A DNA stretch of 8,303 bases from Desulfobacterales bacterium (GCA_030066455.1 JASJBQ010000217.1:1-8303), one strand, 5' to 3'; counted from the stretch's first letter, positions 1 to 7,640 are shown. Notes: generated by a model from the letters alone, not told the origin. Made by a program: numbers and translations.

Positions 1-2
1 CG

Positions 3-422
3 GACAACGGGATCGACCCCACGGTGAACGCCTCCATCTCCAAGCTCTACGCCACCGAAGCGGCCTTCGAGGTGGTCGACCAGGCCCTGCAGGTGCTGGG
101 CGGCTATGGCTACACGCGGTTTTTCCCGGTCGAGAAGCTGTTGCGCGACACGCGCCTCTTCCGCATCTACGAGGGCACCAGCGAGGTCCAGCGGATCATC
201 CTGGCCGGCCATGCCATGGGTGCCTACCGGCCGGTCATGCCGCCCCTGGATGACCTGCCCATCCACAACAAGAAGGATTTCCCGGAGGTGGACCCGGAGA
301 CGGCCGGCGATGTCTGGCGCTGCCGGGTTTGCGGCTACGTGCATTTCGGGGACGAAGCCCCGGAGGCATGCCCCTATTGCTTCTTTCCGGCCACGGCCTT
401 CAAAAAGATCGAACGGCCCTGA
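3..422 (+). CDS. Acyl-CoA dehydrogenase with fused C-terminal rubredoxin domain (3' end only)
   Basis: The gene enters from the left edge; 139 codons are visible, in frame from base 3 to TGA at 420-422. The first ~70 residues are the C-terminal helical domain of an FAD-dependent acyl-CoA dehydrogenase: the family motif QVLGGYGYTR (bases ~93-119) and RIYEGTSEVQR (~159-191), whose Glu in YEGT is the usual catalytic base in medium- and short-chain members. After a linker of ~30 residues comes a rubredoxin/rubrerythrin-type iron site: CRVCGY (from base 321) and CPYC (to base 380), four cysteines with the expected spacing and the Trp just before the first Cys. The enzyme should oxidise acyl-CoA to enoyl-CoA. 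The attached Fe(Cys)4 centre may carry electrons from FAD to an external acceptor in place of, or beside, ETF (inference). The substrate cannot be told from this fragment. A terminator follows, so it is probably the last gene of its unit. Confidence 0.93.
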   Translation, partial: DNGIDPTVNASISKLYATEAAFEVVDQALQVLGGYGYTRFFPVEKLLRDTRLFRIYEGTSEVQRIILAGHAMGAYRPVMPPLDDLPIHNKKDFPEVDPETAGDVWRCRVCGYVHFGDEAPEACPYCFFPATAFKKIERP

Positions 423-469
423 ACGTATCTCCGCCGCACCGGGCGTTCATCCTAGCCGCTGCCGCGCAC

Positions 470-499
470 CCGCCGCGGCGCTCGCGGCGGCCGTCTTTT
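470..499 (+). terminator. Rho-independent terminator after the acyl-CoA dehydrogenase gene
   Basis: A perfect 8-bp GC stem (left arm CCGCCGCG at 470-477, right arm CGCGGCGG at 483-490) with a 5-nt loop is followed, after three bases, by the T-rich run TCTTTT at 494-499. It lies 47 nt after the upstream stop codon and 81 nt before the next start, so it should separate the dehydrogenase transcript from the ABC-transporter operon. The T tract is short, so some read-through is possible. Confidence 0.65.
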
Positions 500-580
500 G
501 ACTTTCGGGCCGCAGTTCTTAAGTTTTCACATTAAACCGCCGAATTACCGGCGATTGCTGAAATCACACGGCAGAAATGC

Positions 581-1267
581 ATGACGACACGACCGATCAT
601 TGAAGCCCGCGAGCTCAACAAGACCTACGCCATCGACAACCGACGCATCCTGGTCCTGGAAGATGTTTCCCTAGGTATCCGCGCCGGAGAGTTCGCCGTC
701 ATCCAGGGCAGCAGCGGCAGCGGCAAATCCACCCTTCTGAGCCTTCTTTCCGGTCTCGACCGCCCCGACAGCGGAGCGGTCCACATCCAGGGCCGGAACA
801 TCACCAAGCTCTCCGAGGACGATCTGGCACCGTTGCGCAACCGCACATTCGGCTTCGTGTTCCAGTCTTTCCACCTCGTGCCTTCCCTGTCGGCACTCGA
901 GAACATCATGTTTCCGGCCGAACTGAACCACAACCCGGATGCCGAGGACGAGGCCGGGCAACTGCTGGCGCGGGTCGGCCTGGCGGCGCGGGGCACCAAC
1001 ATGCCTCACCAGCTTTCGGGCGGCGAGCAGCAGCGGGTCGCCATCTGCCGTGCCCTGATCAACCGCCCGGCCATCATTTTTGCCGACGAGCCCACCGGCA
1101 ATCTGGATTCGCGCAGCGGACAGGCCATCCTGGAGCTGCTTCTGGAATTTCAGCGCGAGTATCACACGACGCTGCTCATGGTGACCCACAACCCGGCCAT
1201 TGCCCAGCAGGCCGACAGCCGGTTTCAGCTCGCGGACGGACGGTTGACGCCGCCCGTGGCGAATTAG
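581..1267 (+). CDS. ybbA: ABC transporter ATP-binding protein, YbbA/LolD/MacB type
   Basis: A 228-aa nucleotide-binding subunit of the MacB/LolD class, at the usual full length. Visible motifs are Walker [10 protein letters not shown] (residues 43-51), Q-loop Gln95 in VFQSF, signature LSGGEQQRV (145-153), Walker B AIIFADEP (164-171) followed by the D-loop GNLD, and the switch His203 in VTHN. All catalytic residues are intact. It should hydrolyse ATP in the cytoplasm and drive the permease encoded 4 nt downstream. Proteins of this class power movements of periplasmic domains and do not usually pump solutes across the membrane (family knowledge). The name YbbA rests on the adjacent YbbP-like permease and TesA-like esterase; on sequence alone LolD would be equally plausible. 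The ATG at 581 has only a poor Shine-Dalgarno, but the family N-terminus begins just inside it, so the start is reasonable. Confidence 0.93.
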   Translation: MTTRPIIEARELNKTYAIDNRRILVLEDVSLGIRAGEFAVIQGSSGSGKSTLLSLLSGLDRPDSGAVHIQGRNITKLSEDDLAPLRNRTFGFVFQSFHLVPSLSALENIMFPAELNHNPDAEDEAGQLLARVGLAARGTNMPHQLSGGEQQRVAICRALINRPAIIFADEPTGNLDSRSGQAILELLLEFQREYHTTLLMVTHNPAIAQQADSRFQLADGRLTPPVAN

Positions 1268-1271
1268 GCCG

Positions 1272-3767
1272 ATGATGCTGCTCCGCTTGATTCTGCGCGA
1301 ACTGCGACAGAACCGGCAGCAAACCGCCGTGCTCCTTCTGTGCATCGCCCTTTCCGTCGTCGGGCTCACGGCACTTGGCGGTTTCCAGGCCAATGTTCGC
1401 GAGGCCATGCTGCGCGACGCCCGCCAACTGCATGCGGCGGACGTTATCGTGCGCTCGAGCTTCCCTTTTCTGCCCGCCATGGAAGACAAGCTCGGGGCCT
1501 ATGCCGCCCGCGAGGATGTCGCTATCACCCGCGTCTGGGAGTTCTACACCGTTGTGCGCACCATGGACGAATCCGCCTCCCTGCTCTCCGCCGTGAAAAT
1601 CGTGGCCTCCGGTTATCCGTTCTATGGTCGGGTGCAGCTGGCGTCCGGAAAGCCTTTTGGCGACACCCTGGCCCCGGGAGACATCATCGTCGAGCAGGCT
1701 TTGCTGGACCGGCTGGGACTCACGGTCGGCAGCCGCATTTTTCTGGGTGACACGCCCATGGTCATCCGCGATGTGGTGGTCTCCGAACCGGACCGCCCGG
1801 TGACCGTATTCACCCTGGGACCGCGCATTTTCGTGGACGCCCGCGACCGCGGGCGCCTGGGGTTGATCACCCAGGGCAGTCGGGTGCGGTACAAAGCCCT
1901 CCTGCGGCTGCCGGCCGACCTCGCGCCCGATAGCGTGCAGCAGGACCTGTGGGATGCAGCCGATGCCGCCCAGGAACGTGTCGACACCTTCCGCAGCGCC
2001 GATTCCCGCCTGAAGCGCTTCTTTGACAACCTGCTCTTCTTTCTCAAACTGGTGGGTATCTTTACCCTGCTGCTGGCCGGCATCGGAATTCACAGCGTCT
2101 TGTCGGCGCTGCTGCGCTCGCGTGTCAAATCGATGGCGATCATGAAAGCGCTGGGCGCACCGGCCCCCTTTATTTTACGCCTCTACCTGGGGGTCGTATT
2201 GCTTCTGGGGGCTGCGGGCACGTTCGGCGGCATTATCCTGGGGCTGGCGCTTCAGGAAATGCTCGCCCGTCTGTTGATCGATCTGGTCCCGGCGGAGACG
2301 GCTTTCCGCATCGCCTGGGACGCCGTGGGTGAAAGCTTTCTGATCGGCCTCCTGGCCGTGGGCCTTTTTGCCGCACGGCCGCTGTTGAACCTGCGCCATT
2401 TCAAGCCTTCGGCCCTCTTCCGGCATGAATCCCCTCGCCTCCGCCTGCTTTCCGCCGAAGGCTTCACCCTGGCACTGACCACGCTTTTTTTTGGTGGTCT
2501 GGTGCTCTGGCACCTCGAAGACCTGCGCATCGGCGCCTATTTCATCGGCGGGATTCTGGCCCTGATCGGCATCGTCTTCGGGGCCTGCCGGCTTCTGCTG
2601 GCGGGCCTCAAGCGCCTGCCGGCCCGGCACCTCATGGTCCGTCAGGCCGTGCGCGGGCTTTTTCGGCCGCGCAATGCGACGCAACCCATCCTGGTGACCC
2701 TGACCGCTTCGCTGACGATCATTTTCGCGCTCTTTCTCACCGAAAGCAATCTGGACCGCGCCTTTGTCGATGCCTACCCGGAAGACGTGCCCAATATCTT
2801 TTTGCTCGACATCCAGCGCCACCAGACCGAGCCGTTGGCCCGCCTGGTGGACCAACCGCTCGACTTCTACCCGGTGATTCGGGCCAAGTTGATGGCCATC
2901 AACGGTCAGGCCATCGATCCCGGCCGGGAACGCCGGCGCAAAAGCGACAATCTGGCCCGTCCCTTCAATCTGACCTACCGCCAGCATCTTCTGAACGACG
3001 AGAAGATCGTCCGGGGCGGGGCGCTGTTCGATGCCGACGCCGGCAAATACCAGGTTTCGGTGCTCAAGCGCGTGGCGGATATCGGCGGTATCCGCGTGGG
3101 CGATCGGCTGCGCTTTAAAATTCAGGGCGTGCCCCTGGAAGCCACGGTCTCCAGCATTCGCGCCCGCGTCCGGGAGGGGCTGCAGCCATTTTTCTACTTC
3201 GTCTTCCCCGAAGCGACGCTGAAAGCCGCCCCCCAAACGATCTTTACCGCTCTGCGGGCCGATCCCCAAGAGATGGCCGCCCTGCAGAACCGCATCGTCA
3301 AGGCCTTTCCCAACATCACCATCCTCGACGCCCGCCAGACCATCCGTCAGATCGCCGAGGCGCTGGAGCGTTTTTCCCAAACCATCCGCTTTTTCACCCT
3401 CTTCAGCACGGCTGCGGGCATGCTCCTGGTGATCAGTTCGATCGTGGCCACGCGCGCCGCCCGCGTCAAAGAAGCCGTTTACTACAAAATCCTTGGCGCC
3501 CGCCGCCGTTTCGTGTTCTATGTTTTTTCCCTCGAAAATTTCTTTTTGGGAGCGACCAGCGCCGTGGGCGGCCTCGTGTGGGCCCAATTGATCAGCTGGG
3601 TGGTCTGCACCCGCTATTTCGACATTCCCTACACGGCGCACGCGGCGGCATCGCTCGCCGGGCTGCTGGTCGGCATTCTGATGGTCATGGGGGTCGGATT
3701 GAGCGCCTCGCGATCCATCATGCGCCGCCGTCCCGCCCGTTTTCTGCGAACCCACGCGGCCGAGTAA
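1272..3767 (+). CDS. ybbP: ABC transporter permease, FtsX/MacB family with ten predicted helices (YbbP-like)
   Basis: An 831-aa inner-membrane protein. By eye, ten hydrophobic segments lie at about residues 18-38, 255-280, 302-330, 350-372, 398-415, 421-445, 471-490, 703-725, 751-778 and 787-812. Two large soluble, presumably periplasmic domains follow helix 1 (about 40-250) and helix 7 (about 492-700). This layout, a doubled FtsX unit with two extra central helices, is that of YbbP; LolC/E and MacB have four helices. FtsX-type coupling sequences occur twice: RVKSMAIMKALGA (284-296) and RVKEAVYYKILGA (731-743). The segment RPFNLTYR (563-570) in the second soluble domain resembles a motif I recall from YbbP homologues. 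The start is ATG at 1272 or the adjacent one at 1275, 4 nt after the ATPase stop, so the two are surely co-translated. It likely extracts or presents a hydrophobic molecule on the periplasmic side for the downstream esterase (inference). Confidence 0.9.
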   Translation: MMLLRLILRELRQNRQQTAVLLLCIALSVVGLTALGGFQANVREAMLRDARQLHAADVIVRSSFPFLPAMEDKLGAYAAREDVAITRVWEFYTVVRTMDESASLLSAVKIVASGYPFYGRVQLASGKPFGDTLAPGDIIVEQALLDRLGLTVGSRIFLGDTPMVIRDVVVSEPDRPVTVFTLGPRIFVDARDRGRLGLITQGSRVRYKALLRLPADLAPDSVQQDLWDAADAAQERVDTFRSADSRLKRFFDNLLFFLKLVGIFTLLLAGIGIHSVLSALLRSRVKSMAIMKALGAPAPFILRLYLGVVLLLGAAGTFGGIILGLALQEMLARLLIDLVPAETAFRIAWDAVGESFLIGLLAVGLFAARPLLNLRHFKPSALFRHESPRLRLLSAEGFTLALTTLFFGGLVLWHLEDLRIGAYFIGGILALIGIVFGACRLLLAGLKRLPARHLMVRQAVRGLFRPRNATQPILVTLTASLTIIFALFLTESNLDRAFVDAYPEDVPNIFLLDIQRHQTEPLARLVDQPLDFYPVIRAKLMAINGQAIDPGRERRRKSDNLARPFNLTYRQHLLNDEKIVRGGALFDADAGKYQVSVLKRVADIGGIRVGDRLRFKIQGVPLEATVSSIRARVREGLQPFFYFVFPEATLKAAPQTIFTALRADPQEMAALQNRIVKAFPNITILDARQTIRQIAEALERFSQTIRFFTLFSTAAGMLLVISSIVATRAARVKEAVYYKILGARRRFVFYVFSLENFFLGATSAVGGLVWAQLISWVVCTRYFDIPYTAHAAASLAGLLVGILMVMGVGLSASRSIMRRRPARFLRTHAAE

Positions 3768-3770
3768 GAC

Positions 3771-3776
3771 AAAGGA
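3771..3776 (+). promoter_or_regulatory. Ribosome binding site of tesA
   Basis: AAAGGA, 9 nt upstream of ATG 3786, in the short gap after the permease stop. It is the clearest Shine-Dalgarno in the operon. It supports the start at 3786 over the in-frame Met9, which would leave a shorter signal peptide without the basic N-region. Confidence 0.6.
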
Positions 3777-3785
3777 AAACAGGTT

Positions 3786-4475
3786 ATGCCGTGTCCATTC
3801 CGTTTGCACATGATCGCACTGGCCCTGGTCGCCGCAATCCTGGCGGGCTGCGAGCAAGCGCCCACGCAAAGCGCCTCGCCAGCCACATCACCCGGGAACG
3901 AGCCCCGGGGTGTTATCGTCTGCATGGGCGACAGCCTCACCGCCGGCTACCGCGTCGATGAAAACGAGGCCTACCCGGCTCGGCTGTCAGCCATGCTGGC
4001 GCGCGACGGCTTCCCCTATGAAATCATCAACGCGGGCGTCAGCGGCGAAACCAGCAGTGGGGCTCTGGCACGTCTGGACTGGGTGCTGACCCTGGCACCG
4101 GACATCGTCATTCTGGAAACCGGGGCCAACGACGGCCTGCGCGGCGTCGATCCGGCGCTGACCCGGAGCAATATCGACGCCATCGTCACGCGCTTCCAGT
4201 CGGAGGGCGTTGTCGTGGTCCTGGCCGGCATGGAAATGGTCCGCAACCTGGGGCCGGCCTTCACGCAAGCCTTCCATGCCATCTACCCCGACATCGCCGA
4301 AACCCACGGGTTGATCCTGATGCCCTTTTTTCTCGAAGGCGTGGCCGGCAACCCCCGGCTCAATCAGCCGGACGGCATCCATCCCACCGCCGAAGGCTAT
4401 CGCATCGTCACCGCCAATCTCTATCCCTACGTGCGCGAAGCCATCGCGCGCTACGAAAAGCGCGCGAGCGGATGA
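3786..4475 (+). CDS. tesA: TesA-like GDSL/SGNH esterase (arylesterase/lysophospholipase), predicted lipoprotein
   Basis: A 229-aa SGNH hydrolase. The family blocks are present in order: GDSL (48-51, nucleophile Ser50), NAGVSGET with the oxyanion Gly (82-89), GANDG with Asn115, and the DGIH pair Asp196/His199 completing the triad. TesA-type enzymes hydrolyse acyl esters and thioesters such as lysophospholipids or acyl-CoA in the periplasm. The N-terminus has basic residues, a hydrophobic stretch (10-20) and a lipobox LAGC with Cys22, then a Ser/Pro/Thr/Ala-rich linker. This predicts a lipid-anchored protein, unlike E. coli TesA, which is released after signal cleavage. The residue after the Cys is Glu, not Asp, so outer-membrane sorting is possible under the E. 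coli rule. AAAGGA at 3771-3776 gives a good ribosome site 9 nt before ATG 3786. It sits 18 nt after the permease gene and overlaps the next gene by 4 nt. Confidence 0.92.
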   Translation: MPCPFRLHMIALALVAAILAGCEQAPTQSASPATSPGNEPRGVIVCMGDSLTAGYRVDENEAYPARLSAMLARDGFPYEIINAGVSGETSSGALARLDWVLTLAPDIVILETGANDGLRGVDPALTRSNIDAIVTRFQSEGVVVVLAGMEMVRNLGPAFTQAFHAIYPDIAETHGLILMPFFLEGVAGNPRLNQPDGIHPTAEGYRIVTANLYPYVREAIARYEKRASG

Positions 4476-5587
4476 TCGCCGCGGACGATCGCAACGGGGA
4501 CCGGTCCCGGGAACGCCGCATCCTCCGCGGCCTGGCCTGCGAGTGGGAGCTGGCGGCCAACAGTTTGGAGGGCCGTTACCGCGAACGCCTGCAGCGCCCG
4601 CTGTTTCGACTGTCCGACACCCCCGGGCGCCTGGGGCAGTGGGATGCCGATAAACGCGAAATCAGCCTGAACCGCCAGCTGGCTCGGGCCCACCCCTGGG
4701 ACGAGGTTCGCGACGTGCTCCGGCACGAAATGGCCCACCAGCTCGCCCAGACGGTGCTGGCCGCGGACGGCCAGCCCCCGCACGGGCCAGCCTTTCAGCA
4801 GGCCTGCCTCATGCTGCGGGCGGATCCGGCGGCCACGGCGCAACGCACGCTGCATGCGCGTCTGGCGGCAAATGCTTCAAACGACCGCAACCCGTCGCAT
4901 GGACGCATCCGCAAACTGCTGGCCCTCGCCCGCAGCCCGAACGTCAACGAAGCCGAGGCTGCCATGCTCAAGGCCCATGAACTCATGGCCCGCCACCACG
5001 TCACCATCGTTACGCAGGACCCCCGCCGCCAATTCGCCAGCATCTTCCTGGGCCGGCCGGCCCTGCGTCATTTCAGGGAGAAGTACTTCCTGGCCAACCT
5101 GATCCAGGACTTCTATTTCGTGCAGGGGATCTGGGTTCCCGCTTTCGTGGTCGCCAAAGGCAAGATGGGACGCGTGCTCGAGATCTCGGGCACAGCGGCC
5201 AATGTAACCCAGGCCGGCTATGTCTACGCCTTCGTGGAGGCGCACATCGATCGCCGCTGGAGGGAATGGACGTCCCGCCGGCGGATGACGCGCCGTCGGA
5301 AGAGCGACTTTGCCGTCGGGCTCATCGAAGGGTTCCGTGACAAGCTGGAGCGGGAGCGGCGCCCCAGGGCCGATGCGGCCGAACGGGCCCTGATCCGTCA
5401 GCCCGACCCGCGACTTGAGGCCTACTTGCAGCAGCGCTACCCGCAGACCCGGAGGATTCAGCGCGGCGGCGGCAACCAAGACCCGGAGGCCTACGACCAC
5501 GGCCGCCGCATCGGGGCGAATATGATCCTGCACCGCGGTGTCACCCACCCGACCTGCCGTAACGGACGCCGCTTGCCGCCCGGCTGA
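4472..5587 (+). CDS. SprT-like zinc metalloprotease domain fused to DUF2786
   Basis: A 371-aa predicted cytoplasmic protein with no signal peptide or membrane segment. The N-terminal part (about 15-115) has the SprT/Spartan-type zincin motif HEMAH (His85, Glu86, His89) and, 15 residues later, HGPAF, whose His104 fits the third zinc ligand of the SprT HGxxF motif. The middle (about 143-180, GRIRKLLALARS...EAEAAMLKAHELMARHHV) matches DUF2786. The remainder is a basic C-terminal region, with an Arg-rich stretch near 261-276 and a Gly/Arg-rich tail. SprT proteins in other organisms act on DNA-protein crosslinks, and the basic tail would suit nucleic-acid contact, but the substrate here is unknown. 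The ATG at 4472 overlaps the tesA stop (ATGA), indicating translational coupling. A cytoplasmic protease in an operon with a periplasmic esterase and an ABC machine is unexpected. Domain names are confident; the function is not. Confidence 0.85.
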   Translation: MIAADDRNGDRSRERRILRGLACEWELAANSLEGRYRERLQRPLFRLSDTPGRLGQWDADKREISLNRQLARAHPWDEVRDVLRHEMAHQLAQTVLAADGQPPHGPAFQQACLMLRADPAATAQRTLHARLAANASNDRNPSHGRIRKLLALARSPNVNEAEAAMLKAHELMARHHVTIVTQDPRRQFASIFLGRPALRHFREKYFLANLIQDFYFVQGIWVPAFVVAKGKMGRVLEISGTAANVTQAGYVYAFVEAHIDRRWREWTSRRRMTRRRKSDFAVGLIEGFRDKLERERRPRADAAERALIRQPDPRLEAYLQQRYPQTRRIQRGGGNQDPEAYDHGRRIGANMILHRGVTHPTCRNGRRLPPG

Positions 5588-5676
5588 GAAGAATTGCCCC
5601 CTTTGGTTTTGCGTAGGGGCCGGTCGGCGGCCAGGAGAGCATCCAAGCCCGGTATCGGGGCCGTTGGCGTAAAGGG

Positions 5677-6891
5677 CTAACACAGCAGTTGAACGCTGAC
5701 GATGTCGCCGGCCGCATAGCCGTCTTGGCCCTCGGGAATCATCAGCAGCCCGCGGGCTCGGGCCATGCGCTTCAGGCGGCTGCCGCGGCGCTGGTGGGGG
5801 TTGAAGACGAGGGCCTGCGTCGTGGTCTCGAGATCGCCGAACAGGGCCTGGGACCAGTCACGATCGCCCGCGACCGGGGCGGCCAGCTTTGCTTGGACCC
5901 GGGGCAGACCGGGCGGTTCGCTGCCGTCAAGCCGGAGAAGACCGGGCAGGGCCAGCAAGAGAAACGCCACCAGGTTGGAGGGCGGCCCGCCGGGAAGAAG
6001 AAACACCGGCTTGGACTGAAGAAATCCAAAACCGGCGGCTTTGCCGGGTCCCAGACGCAGGCGGTGGAAATGCGGCCGCCAGCCCAGCTCCGCAAGCGCA
6101 TGGGCCACCAGGTCCTTGTCGCCGGTCCAAGCCCCTCCGCTGGTTACAACCACATCCTGTTCCCGGGCGGCCCGCTCCAGACGCTCAACCAGGGCGCTGG
6201 TACGATCGCCCACCACGCCCACCGTCGTGGGCATGCCGAACCGCCGGCACCAGGCGTTGATCGTCAGCAGGTTGCTGGCATAGAGTTTCCCGGATGAAAG
6301 CGGCTGTCCGGGAAGCAGAACCTCGTCTCCCGTGGCGATGATTGCCACCCGGGGCTTGGGGTGAACCCGGGCTGCGTCATGACCGGCCGCGGCGAGCAGG
6401 CCGATCGCCCCCGGGGTCAGCGGCTGCCTAGCGGAAAACAGACGCTCACCCGCCGTCGTATCGCTTCCCCGCCGGCGAATATTGCGGCCTCTCTCCGTCG
6501 ACCGCGTCACTTGGACATAGCCCTCGACCACACGGACAAACTCCTCGGCCACGATGGTATCCGCCCCCGGCGGCAGAGCGCCACCGGTCAATATCCGCAG
6601 GGCCGTGAACGGCTCAAGCTGGCACGGCGGGGTGCCGCCGGCCGCCACCCGGCCGGTGATTTGAAGTGGCCGCGGCGCATGGGTGTCGCCGGTGGGCGCG
6701 TCCCCGGCCCTCAGGGCGTAGCCGTCTTTCATCGAAGTGTCCACCGAAGGCGAGTCCACCAGGGCGGTGACATCTGCGGCCAGGTTGAATCCCTCCGCGC
6801 GATCGAGCGACAGGGCCTTTGGCGGCAGCGGCCGGAGCTGCGTTAGAATGATTTTCAACGCCTCGGGATAGCCGGTATCCGGATCGCGCAT
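5677..6891 (-). CDS. moeA: MoeA-like molybdopterin molybdotransferase (variant motifs)
   Basis: 404 aa, the usual MoeA length. MoeA inserts molybdate into adenylylated molybdopterin to give Moco, in the cytoplasm. Recognisable blocks are SPSVDTSMKDGYAL (47-60, with the conserved Asp56), RILTGGALPPGAD (99-111), GSDTTAGE (142-149), IATGDEV (185-191, Glu190), SGGAWTGDKD (251-260) and LPGGPPSN (299-306). The last two depart from the common SGGVSVGDYD-like and LPGNPVS forms, and the usual PGKP is GPGKA (281-285). This points to a distinct MoeA branch, possibly one tuned to tungstate or to a particular enzyme (speculation). The middle MoCF/MogA-like domain and the C-terminal beta domain both appear complete. 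The ATG at 6891 lacks a strong ribosome site. The gene is last in the MOSC-mobB-moeA unit, 93 nt after mobB, and converges with the protease gene across an 89-nt gap. Confidence 0.9.
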   Translation of the reverse strand: MRDPDTGYPEALKIILTQLRPLPPKALSLDRAEGFNLAADVTALVDSPSVDTSMKDGYALRAGDAPTGDTHAPRPLQITGRVAAGGTPPCQLEPFTALRILTGGALPPGADTIVAEEFVRVVEGYVQVTRSTERGRNIRRRGSDTTAGERLFSARQPLTPGAIGLLAAAGHDAARVHPKPRVAIIATGDEVLLPGQPLSSGKLYASNLLTINAWCRRFGMPTTVGVVGDRTSALVERLERAAREQDVVVTSGGAWTGDKDLVAHALAELGWRPHFHRLRLGPGKAAGFGFLQSKPVFLLPGGPPSNLVAFLLLALPGLLRLDGSEPPGLPRVQAKLAAPVAGDRDWSQALFGDLETTTQALVFNPHQRRGSRLKRMARARGLLMIPEGQDGYAAGDIVSVQLLC

Positions 6892-6984
6892 GGTAATCGC
6901 TTTCGGGTGGGAATGGGCTGTTGGCGGAAATTCAGGAAGGGCGCAACATCGTATACGCCCCGGCCATCGAGCGGAAGACCAGTG

Positions 6985-7548
6985 TCATCCGGCCGCCTTG
7001 ACCGTTTGCTGGCCGACATGCTGCACCAGAAAATCAACCAGCGCTTCGATATCGGCGGGCGCGAAGCAGGGAACGCCCCAATCGGCGGCGGCGGCACTCA
7101 CGACCGCCAGCAGGCGGGCATCGCCCTTGCAGGCCGGCGCCTTGCCCGTTTCGGGCCGGTAGACTTCGATCTTGGGCAACGCCGCCCGTTTATACCCCTC
7201 GGCCAGAACGATGTCCATGCCACCCATGAGGCCGAGCAGCTCTTCCGGGTCGTGCTCATGGTCCACGTCGGCCACCACGGATACCTGGCGCGGCGAGGCA
7301 ATGATCGCCGTGGCAGCACCGGCCGCCTTGTGACGGAAGCTGTCCTTTCCGGGATGGTCCACATGCCCGCCCTGGGAATCGTGCTTGATCGTCCCCACCT
7401 TGTAGCCGCGACGGACGAGGGCTTGGATCAAACGCACCATCAGGGTGGTCTTGCCGGAACCCGAATATCCGACGATGCAGACGATCGGGGGCCCTGGCGC
7501 TGCGGGATGATGAATTCCGGAGGAGGTGTCGTTGCTGTTAAAATGCAT
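6985..7548 (-). CDS. mobB: MobB-like molybdopterin-guanine dinucleotide biosynthesis GTPase
   Basis: From ATG 7548 the product is 187 aa. It has Walker A GYSGSGKTT (27-35), KVGTIKHD (50-57), an Asp/Arg-His segment KDSFRH (68-73), LAEGYK (115-120, matching the VEGFK-type motif of MobB) and PKIEVYR (125-131). These are the hallmarks of MobB, a P-loop GTPase that binds MobA and assists formation or delivery of bis-MGD cofactor for DMSO-reductase-family enzymes such as formate dehydrogenase. A GTG at 7581 would add 11 residues. Neither start has a clear Shine-Dalgarno, and I prefer the ATG because the P-loop domain begins ~20 residues after it. The residues before the P-loop (SNDTSSGIHHPAAPGPP) look like a loose tail. 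No MobA is visible in the window. It lies between the MOSC gene and moeA on the same strand. Confidence 0.9.
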   Translation of the reverse strand: MHFNSNDTSSGIHHPAAPGPPIVCIVGYSGSGKTTLMVRLIQALVRRGYKVGTIKHDSQGGHVDHPGKDSFRHKAAGAATAIIASPRQVSVVADVDHEHDPEELLGLMGGMDIVLAEGYKRAALPKIEVYRPETGKAPACKGDARLLAVVSAAAADWGVPCFAPADIEALVDFLVQHVGQQTVKAAG

Positions 7549-7640
7549 ACGAGATACGCTTTCGTGCCGCTTCGACCGCACCGAATGAAGGGATTTGACC
7601 CCAAAGGCGCGGCGTGGTTTTCATATCAATTTTGGATTTC

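Noticed and set aside
498..525. Possible sigma-70 promoter for the ABC-transporter operon (TTGACT at 498, TAAGTT at 520)
   Set aside because: The -35 match is good but overlaps the terminator T tract, and the -10 matches at only three of six positions. A promoter must lie in 500-580 if the terminator works, but I cannot place it.
538..553. Small hairpin CGCCG/CGGCG upstream of the ATPase start
   Set aside because: A 5-bp stem with a 6-nt loop is easily expected by chance at this GC content, and nothing around it suggests regulation.
2175..3869. A 564-codon open frame on the minus strand, antisense to the permease gene
   Set aside because: Its product is rich in Gly/Gln/His/Asp with no recognisable domain, and it lies opposite a well-conserved permease. 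In GC-rich DNA such antisense frames arise from the codon bias of the real gene.
5588..5676. Possible bidirectional terminator between the convergent protease and moeA genes
   Set aside because: There is a weak stem GGCCG/CGGCC at 5618-5632, but only 5 bp and no T tract on either strand. I could not support a terminator, although one would be expected here.
7549..7581. GTG start at 7581 for mobB
   Set aside because: It is not excluded, but it has no Shine-Dalgarno and adds only a basic tail without family similarity, so ATG 7548 was preferred.
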